From assembly GCA_900547385.1 (NCBI GenBank), contig URGQ01000050.1, forward strand, positions 1 through 9,349: a stretch of 9,349 nucleotides of DNA, written 5' to 3'. Positions 5,302-9,349 of the stretch are shown here, one piece after another; position 1 is the first letter of the stretch, and the number at the start of each line of letters is the position of its first letter. The DNA is from an uncultured Oscillospiraceae bacterium. Its GTDB lineage: Bacteria; Bacillota; Clostridia; Oscillospirales; Ruminococcaceae. The notes under the pieces were generated by a model, which did no database searches, was not told the DNA's origin, and saw only the letters and a list, made by a program, of their open reading frames with translations. The position numbers and the translations under genes are program-made.

Positions 5302-7403
5302 TGGCCCGCCGAACGGAAATCCCGCCGGGGGAGGTCATCACCATAGCCATGGCCGGCAACCCCAATGTGGGCAAAAGCACGCTGTTCAACGCGGTGACTG
5401 GCCTGAACCAGCACACCGGCAACTGGCCCGGCAAAACGGTGGCCAGCGCCGAAGGGCTCTGCCGGCACGGCGGCAAAGCCTACCGTCTGGTGGATCTGCC
5501 CGGTACTTATTCGCTGCTGGCCCATTCCGCGGAGGAGGAGGTGGCCCGGAATTTCCTGTGCTTTTCCCGGCCGGAGGCGGTGTGCATCGTCTGCGACGCC
5601 ACCTGCCTGGAACGGAACCTCAACCTGGTTTTGCAGACCTTGGAGATCACCCCGCGGGCGGCCATCTGCCTGAACCTGATGGACGAAGCCAAAAAGCGGA
5701 AGCTGCGCATAGAGCCCGCCCGGCTGGAGGCGCTGCTGGGGGTGCCGGTGATGGGCTGTACCGCCCGGCAGAAAAACACCCCGGCGCGGCTTTTCTCGCT
5801 GCTGGAGCGGGCAACCGAAGGCGAAGAAAACAGACGGTCCTATATGCCGCGGTACCCGGAGGAAATAGAAAGGGCGCTGGTCCCGGTGTGCCGGGCGCTG
5901 CAAAAAAAGGACTGCCGGGGGCTTGCCCCCCGGTGGGTGGCGCTGCGGCTGCTGGAGGGCGACCCCACGCTGATGGAGGAGCTGGACCGGCACCTGGGGC
6001 CGGATTTCCGGCGGGACGCGGGACTTTTTATAGCGATGACAGAGGCGGAAAGACTGCTGGCCGAAGGGGGCATTCCCCAGGGGGAGCTGCCAGACCGCAT
6101 AGTGGCCACGCTGGCCGGGGAAGCCAGCCGGCTGGCCGAGGCCGTGGTGACCGGAGAGGAAAAAAGCTACTCCACGGCCGACCGAAGGCTGGATAAGGTG
6201 CTGACCGGCCGCCGCTGGGGCATCCCCATTATGCTGGGGCTGCTGGCAGTCATCTTTTGGCTGACCATCAGCGGGGCCAATCTGCCCTCGGCCCTTTTGG
6301 CCAAGGGGCTGTTCCGTTTGCAGGATCTGCTTAGCGGGGCGCTGCTGGGGCTGGGGGTGCCGCTTTGGCTGCACGATGCCCTGATCCTGGGCGTTTACCG
6401 GGTGGCGGCCTGGGTGGTTTCGGTGATGCTGCCGCCGATGGCGATTTTCTTTCCGCTTTTCACCCTGCTGGAGGATATGGGTTACCTGCCCCGGGTGGCC
6501 TACAACCTGGACCGGCCGCTGAAACGCTGCGGTGCCTGCGGCAAGCAGGCCCTTACCATCTGCATGGGGTTTGGCTGCAATGCCGCCGGGGTGGTGGGCT
6601 GCCGCATCAACGATTCGCCGCGGGAACGGCTGCTGGCCATCCTGACCAACAGCTTTGTCCCCTGCAACGGGCGTTTCCCCACGCTGGTCAATCTTATCCT
6701 GCTCTTTTTTGTGGGAACGGCGGCGGGGCCGGGGCAATCGGTTCTTTCCGCACTGCTGCTGACCGGATTTATCCTGCTGGGGGCGGCGGCCACCTTTGCG
6801 GTGACCGGGCTCCTTTCCCGGACGGTGCTGCGGGGCGTGCCTTCCTCCTTTACGCTGGAGCTGCCGCCCTACCGGCGGCCCCAATGGGGGCAGGTCATCG
6901 TCCGCTCGGTCTTTGACCGGACGCTGTTTGTGCTGGCGCGGGCGGTGAAGGCGGCGGCCCCGGCCGGACTGCTGCTGTGGCTCATGGCGAACCTGACCAT
7001 AGGGGGGAGCACCATTCTGGCGCACTGCGCCGGTTTTTTGGAGCCGGCGGGGCGTGCCCTGGGGATGGATGGGGTCATTCTGCTGGCGTTTCTCCTGGGA
7101 CTGCCGGCCAATGAGATCGTAGTGCCCATCATGCTGATGGGATATCTTTCCCAAGGGGTTTTGCAGCAGCCGGAGGGGCTGGCGCAGATGCAGGGGGTCT
7201 TTTTGGCAAACGGGTGGACGCCGGTGACGGCCCTGTGCGTGATGCTCTTTATGCTGATGCACTGGCCCTGCGCCACCACGCTGATGACCATACGGAAGGA
7301 AACCGGCAGCCTGAAATGGACGCTGCTGGCGGCGGCGCTGCCCACCCTGTGCGGGACCCTGGCCTGCCTGCTGGTGAATGGGCTGTACCGGTTGGTGACA
7401 TGA
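5301..7403 (+). CDS. feoB: Ferrous iron transporter FeoB
   Basis: FeoB is the inner-membrane Fe(II) importer with a cytoplasmic GTPase domain. In this 700-residue protein the G1 motif GNPNVGKS is at 19-26, the G2 region HTGNWPGKT at 38-46, G3 DLPG at 65-68, G4 NLMD at 125-128 and G5 near CTA at 153-155. A helical spacer follows to about residue 300, then a multi-helix membrane domain. The two gate motifs are GFGCNAAGV (Cys426) and PCNGRFP (Cys455), variants I associate with clostridial FeoB rather than the enterobacterial form. A CGAC pair (Cys410, Cys413) lies just before the first gate. The ATG at 5301 overlaps the feoA stop; a longer frame from 5187 runs through feoA and is not real. No FeoC is present. 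Related variants may carry other divalent metals, so the specificity for iron is by family. Confidence 0.96.
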   Translation: MARRTEIPPGEVITIAMAGNPNVGKSTLFNAVTGLNQHTGNWPGKTVASAEGLCRHGGKAYRLVDLPGTYSLLAHSAEEEVARNFLCFSRPEAVCIVCDATCLERNLNLVLQTLEITPRAAICLNLMDEAKKRKLRIEPARLEALLGVPVMGCTARQKNTPARLFSLLERATEGEENRRSYMPRYPEEIERALVPVCRALQKKDCRGLAPRWVALRLLEGDPTLMEELDRHLGPDFRRDAGLFIAMTEAERLLAEGGIPQGELPDRIVATLAGEASRLAEAVVTGEEKSYSTADRRLDKVLTGRRWGIPIMLGLLAVIFWLTISGANLPSALLAKGLFRLQDLLSGALLGLGVPLWLHDALILGVYRVAAWVVSVMLPPMAIFFPLFTLLEDMGYLPRVAYNLDRPLKRCGACGKQALTICMGFGCNAAGVVGCRINDSPRERLLAILTNSFVPCNGRFPTLVNLILLFFVGTAAGPGQSVLSALLLTGFILLGAAATFAVTGLLSRTVLRGVPSSFTLELPPYRRPQWGQVIVRSVFDRTLFVLARAVKAAAPAGLLLWLMANLTIGGSTILAHCAGFLEPAGRALGMDGVILLAFLLGLPANEIVVPIMLMGYLSQGVLQQPEGLAQMQGVFLANGWTPVTALCVMLFMLMHWPCATTLMTIRKETGSLKWTLLAAALPTLCGTLACLLVNGLYRLVT

Positions 7404-7435
7404 GAAAACGGCCCATCCCAAGGCGGGGTGGGCCG
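7404..7435 (-). terminator. Terminator of the LysR-XdhC operon, between convergent genes
   Basis: An 11-bp stem (7409-7419 with 7425-7435, one G-U pair) encloses a five-base loop. On the minus strand it is followed by TTTTCTCA, which fits an intrinsic terminator 23 bases past the XdhC stop codon. On the plus strand no T-run follows, so for feoAB it offers only a 3' stem. Confidence 0.75.
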
Positions 7436-7457
7436 CTGAACGGCTGATTTGGGTTTA

Positions 7458-8252
7458 TTACAGATCGGCTTTGGTTTTGCCGTAGCGGGTCATCAAAAGC
7501 TCCGCCAGGATGGAAACGGCGATCTCCTCCGGGGCCTCTCCGCCCAGGGAAAGCCCGATGGGGGCATGGACGGCCGCCACTTGCGCCGGGGTGATGCCCT
7601 GTGCGAGCAGCTTTTCCCGGATAGCGGCGATTTTACGGCTGCTGCCGATCATGCCGGTATAGGCGGCATCCCGGTGATGGAGCACCCCGCCCAAGGCTTC
7701 ACCATCGGTGGCGTGACTGAAGGTGGCCACCACATAGTAGGCGCCGGCAGGCAGGGGCACTTCGGCCAAGGCGGGGCCGAAATTTTCCAGGGGGATGAAG
7801 TGATCGGCAGCGGCAATGGCGGAGCCGATTTGATCCTCACCTCTGGTATCCAGCAGGGTGGTGGCAAAGCCCGCCAGCCGGGCCGCCCGCAGAAGGGCCA
7901 AGCCCACATGGCCGCCCCCGACCATAACGAGCTGGGGACGGGTGCTGCGGCAGCTTTCGATAAAGACGGTGAGCGAACCGCCGCAGGCCTTTCCTTCGGC
8001 GGAAAGCGGGGAATCCAATTCATAATGGCGGACGGCGTTTTTGCCCTCTGCCAGCAGGGAGAGGGCATCCCGGCGGGCCAACTGTTCCCCGGCCCCGCCG
8101 CCGATGGTGCCGTAGATAACATTTTCCGAAAGGACCAGCATTTTGCCCTCGGTGCGGGCCGTCCCGGCCGATTCCACCAGGGTGACAGCGGCATAGGGGA
8201 TGCCGGCTTCCAGCAGCTCGGCTTCCTTTTGGGCAAGCTCCAGACGATCCAT
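7458..8252 (-). CDS. XdhC-family molybdenum hydroxylase maturation protein
   Basis: XdhC-family proteins bind molybdenum cofactor and help sulfurate and insert it into xanthine-dehydrogenase-type enzymes. The 264 residues carry the N-terminal XdhC/CoxI domain, with KMLV (37-40), GTIGGG (48-53) and CGG (90-92), then the C-terminal Rossmann domain with GGGHVG (112-117), IGSSRK, and HAPIGLSLGGEAPEEIA from residue 229. The usual GSAPR-type segment of the first domain is replaced by GTARTEGK. I chose the ATG at 8252 because AAAGGAGG (8261-8268) precedes it by eight bases and the alternative start at 8333 overlaps LysR with no family match. It follows the LysR gene by 14 bases in one operon. No hydroxylase subunit or cofactor-synthesis gene is in the window, so the client enzyme is unknown; in clostridia relatives belong to selenium-dependent hydroxylase clusters. 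Confidence 0.88.
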   Translation of the reverse strand: MDRLELAQKEAELLEAGIPYAAVTLVESAGTARTEGKMLVLSENVIYGTIGGGAGEQLARRDALSLLAEGKNAVRHYELDSPLSAEGKACGGSLTVFIESCRSTRPQLVMVGGGHVGLALLRAARLAGFATTLLDTRGEDQIGSAIAAADHFIPLENFGPALAEVPLPAGAYYVVATFSHATDGEALGGVLHHRDAAYTGMIGSSRKIAAIREKLLAQGITPAQVAAVHAPIGLSLGGEAPEEIAVSILAELLMTRYGKTKADL

Positions 8253-8266
8253 GAAAGGGACCTCCT

Positions 8267-9163
8267 TTACTGTTCGTGCTCCACATGGTCGATGATGAGC
8301 TGCATGAAGCCCTTCATCTGCGGGGTGAGCCATTTATTCTTGTGGTAGATGATGTGCTGATACATATTGGACTTGAACTCCGGCACCCGGAAGGGGACCA
8401 ATTCGCCGGATTTGAGGTACTCCGAGGCGACATACATGGGCAGGACCGAATAGCCGACATTTTCCCGCACCATGCGGGCAACGATCTCGGTGCTGCCGAT
8501 CTCCAGAATTGGGGCGACAACCAGGTCGTGCTCCGCCAGCAGGCGTTCAAAGGGAATGCGGTAGCTTTCGCCGGCTTCGGTGAGGACACAGGGGTAGGTG
8601 ACCAGCTCCCGCAGGGGGATGGGCTCGCCGCGGGCGGCCAACTGGGAATGGGGAGCGGTGACAAAGACGGTTTCCTCCGGGCGGCACAATGGAATCTCCC
8701 AATCGGGGCTGTACTGCTTTTCATCCACAAAGTAGATGAAATCGACATCGTTGCGGCGCATCATTTCCAGCAGGCCATCGGCCGTGGAGGTGCGGACGAC
8801 GACATTGACCCGGGGGAACTGCCGGTGGAATCCGGCAATGAGCCGCCAGACCACCGAGGCGCCCAGGGATTCCATGGTGCCGAGCCGCAGGGTGCCCTCA
8901 GGCTCCGGGGCGGTGCGGACGGCATCCCGGGCGCGTTCCGCGGCCTTGATGATCTCCCCGGCCTGCTGCAGGAAAGCCTGTCCGGGGGTTGTGAGATTGA
9001 CCGAACGGCCGATGCGCTCAAACAGCGGAACGCCGAGCTCGGTTTCCAGCTGACGGATCTGCACGGTGACGGCAGATTGGGAATAGCCTAGTTCCTGCGC
9101 AGCGTGGGTAAAGTTTTGCAGCTCCGCCACCCGCAGGAAGGTGGTAATATTGCGAAGTTCCAT
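8267..9163 (-). CDS. LysR family transcriptional regulator
   Basis: This 298-residue protein starts with the LysR winged helix domain (MELRNITTFLRVAELQNFT, helix-turn-helix about 18-37 with AAQELGYSQSAVTVQIRQLE). A linker helix and the periplasmic-binding-protein-like effector domain (about 90-290) follow. I chose the ATG at 9163 because GGGAGGGC (about 9171-9178) precedes it and it gives the canonical family N-terminus; the longer frame from 9295 would run through the promoter at 9200-9228. LysR proteins usually regulate a divergent gene, but here the gene is co-directional with xdhC, its stop overlapping the xdhC ribosome binding site. The effector is unknown; the context suggests control of purine or molybdenum hydroxylase metabolism, which is inference. 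Confidence 0.93.
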   Translation of the reverse strand: MELRNITTFLRVAELQNFTHAAQELGYSQSAVTVQIRQLETELGVPLFERIGRSVNLTTPGQAFLQQAGEIIKAAERARDAVRTAPEPEGTLRLGTMESLGASVVWRLIAGFHRQFPRVNVVVRTSTADGLLEMMRRNDVDFIYFVDEKQYSPDWEIPLCRPEETVFVTAPHSQLAARGEPIPLRELVTYPCVLTEAGESYRIPFERLLAEHDLVVAPILEIGSTEIVARMVRENVGYSVLPMYVASEYLKSGELVPFRVPEFKSNMYQHIIYHKNKWLTPQMKGFMQLIIDHVEHEQ

Positions 9164-9199
9164 TTGCTCTGCCCTCCCTATATTGGAAATTACCGTATT

Positions 9200-9228
9200 A
9201 TCATAACAAATTTTCATTGTGTGGTCAA
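9200..9228 (-). promoter_or_regulatory. Sigma-A promoter of the LysR-XdhC operon
   Basis: On the minus strand TTGACC (9228-9223) and TATGAT (9205-9200) are 17 bases apart, about 37 bases before the LysR ATG. Several T-N11-A patterns lie here, as expected in AT-rich DNA, so I do not name a LysR box. Confidence 0.8.
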
Positions 9229-9283
9229 GAATAAATAATGAGGTTAAGGAATTAGATTTCCTCTTTATGGTATTTTTTGAAAC

Positions 9284-9312
9284 AAAAAGAAACACCCCAA
9301 ATGGAGTGCTTC
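9284..9312 (-). terminator. Intrinsic terminator after the tRNA gene
   Basis: On the minus strand GAAGCACTCC (9312-9303) pairs with GGGGTGTTTC (9298-9289) over ten bases with two G-U pairs and an ATTT loop, then TTTTT (9288-9284). It begins five bases after the tRNA 3' end and separates it from the LysR promoter. Confidence 0.88.
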
Positions 9313-9316
9313 TTCG

Positions 9317-9349
9317 TGGTGCACCATCAGGGACTCGAACCCGGGGCCC
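9317..9349 (-). tRNA. tRNA 3' part, cut by the window edge (possibly tRNA-Lys)
   Basis: Read on the minus strand, the sequence shows a T-arm GGG-TTCGAGT-CCC, the acceptor strand ATGGTGC, discriminator A and an encoded CCA ending at 9317. The T stem has one C-T mismatch (positions 50-64). The anticodon lies beyond the edge. The acceptor implies a 5' end of GCACCAT, which resembles clostridial tRNA-Lys (CTT), but the identity is a guess from partial similarity. Confidence 0.85.

Noticed and set aside
5073..7421. 782-residue minus-strand open frame antisense to feoAB
   Set aside because: The sequence is a low-complexity Gln/Pro/Arg/Gly mix, a typical mirror of a G+C-rich gene; feoA and feoB on the plus strand have full motifs.
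9164..9295. N-terminal extension of the LysR protein
   Set aside because: It would cover the operon promoter (9200-9228) and reach into the tRNA terminator; the ATG at 9163 gives the standard LysR start.

Overview
The window looks like chromosomal DNA of a G+C-rich, low-motility-of-content clostridial Firmicute, most likely an Oscillospiraceae-type gut anaerobe. This is an inference from strong AGGAGG ribosome binding sites, consensus sigma-A promoters (TTGACx-17-TAtaAT) in AT-rich islands, FeoB and XdhC proteins of clostridial style, and a tRNA with encoded CCA. No phage, IS transposase, toxin, CRISPR or defence gene was found. The genes are ordinary; the unexplained structure lies in two long non-coding stretches (1-697 and 2300-2822).

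Left part. Positions 1-697 hold no gene I can support. They contain a G+C-rich block with a strong hairpin (51-80), a doubtful open frame entering from the left edge (stop at 208-210), short direct repeats (356-424), and a 107-bp element (471-577) with inverted ends and U-tract-forming sequence on both sides. That element could act as a two-way terminator or be a small dispersed repeat. pyrG (CTP synthase) follows on the minus strand (698-2299). It has a near-consensus promoter about 300 bp upstream (2595-2623), a duplicated operator-like motif around its -35 box, a T6 tract at the predicted transcript start, and a long, foldable leader with a possible attenuator. Together these suggest layered control of pyrimidine synthesis.

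Middle part. A minus-strand operon of three ATGA-overlapping genes encodes a TetR-family regulator, an ABC ATPase and an ABC-2 type permease (4884 down to 2823). It ends in an intrinsic terminator. Its promoter (4927-4955) carries a 16-bp palindrome at the predicted transcription start, fitting self-repression by the TetR protein of its own exporter. Divergently, feoA and feoB (5053-7403, overlapping by one base) encode a ferrous iron uptake system whose FeoB has the clostridial GFGCNAAG / PCNGR gate variants.

Right part. On the minus strand, a LysR regulator gene and an XdhC-family molybdoenzyme maturation gene form an operon with a 14-bp gap (9163 down to 7458). A sigma-A promoter lies upstream and a hairpin terminator lies between the end of this operon and feoB. 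No molybdenum hydroxylase subunit gene lies in the window, so the XdhC partner is unknown. The right edge cuts through a minus-strand tRNA gene (3' end at 9317) with its own terminator.
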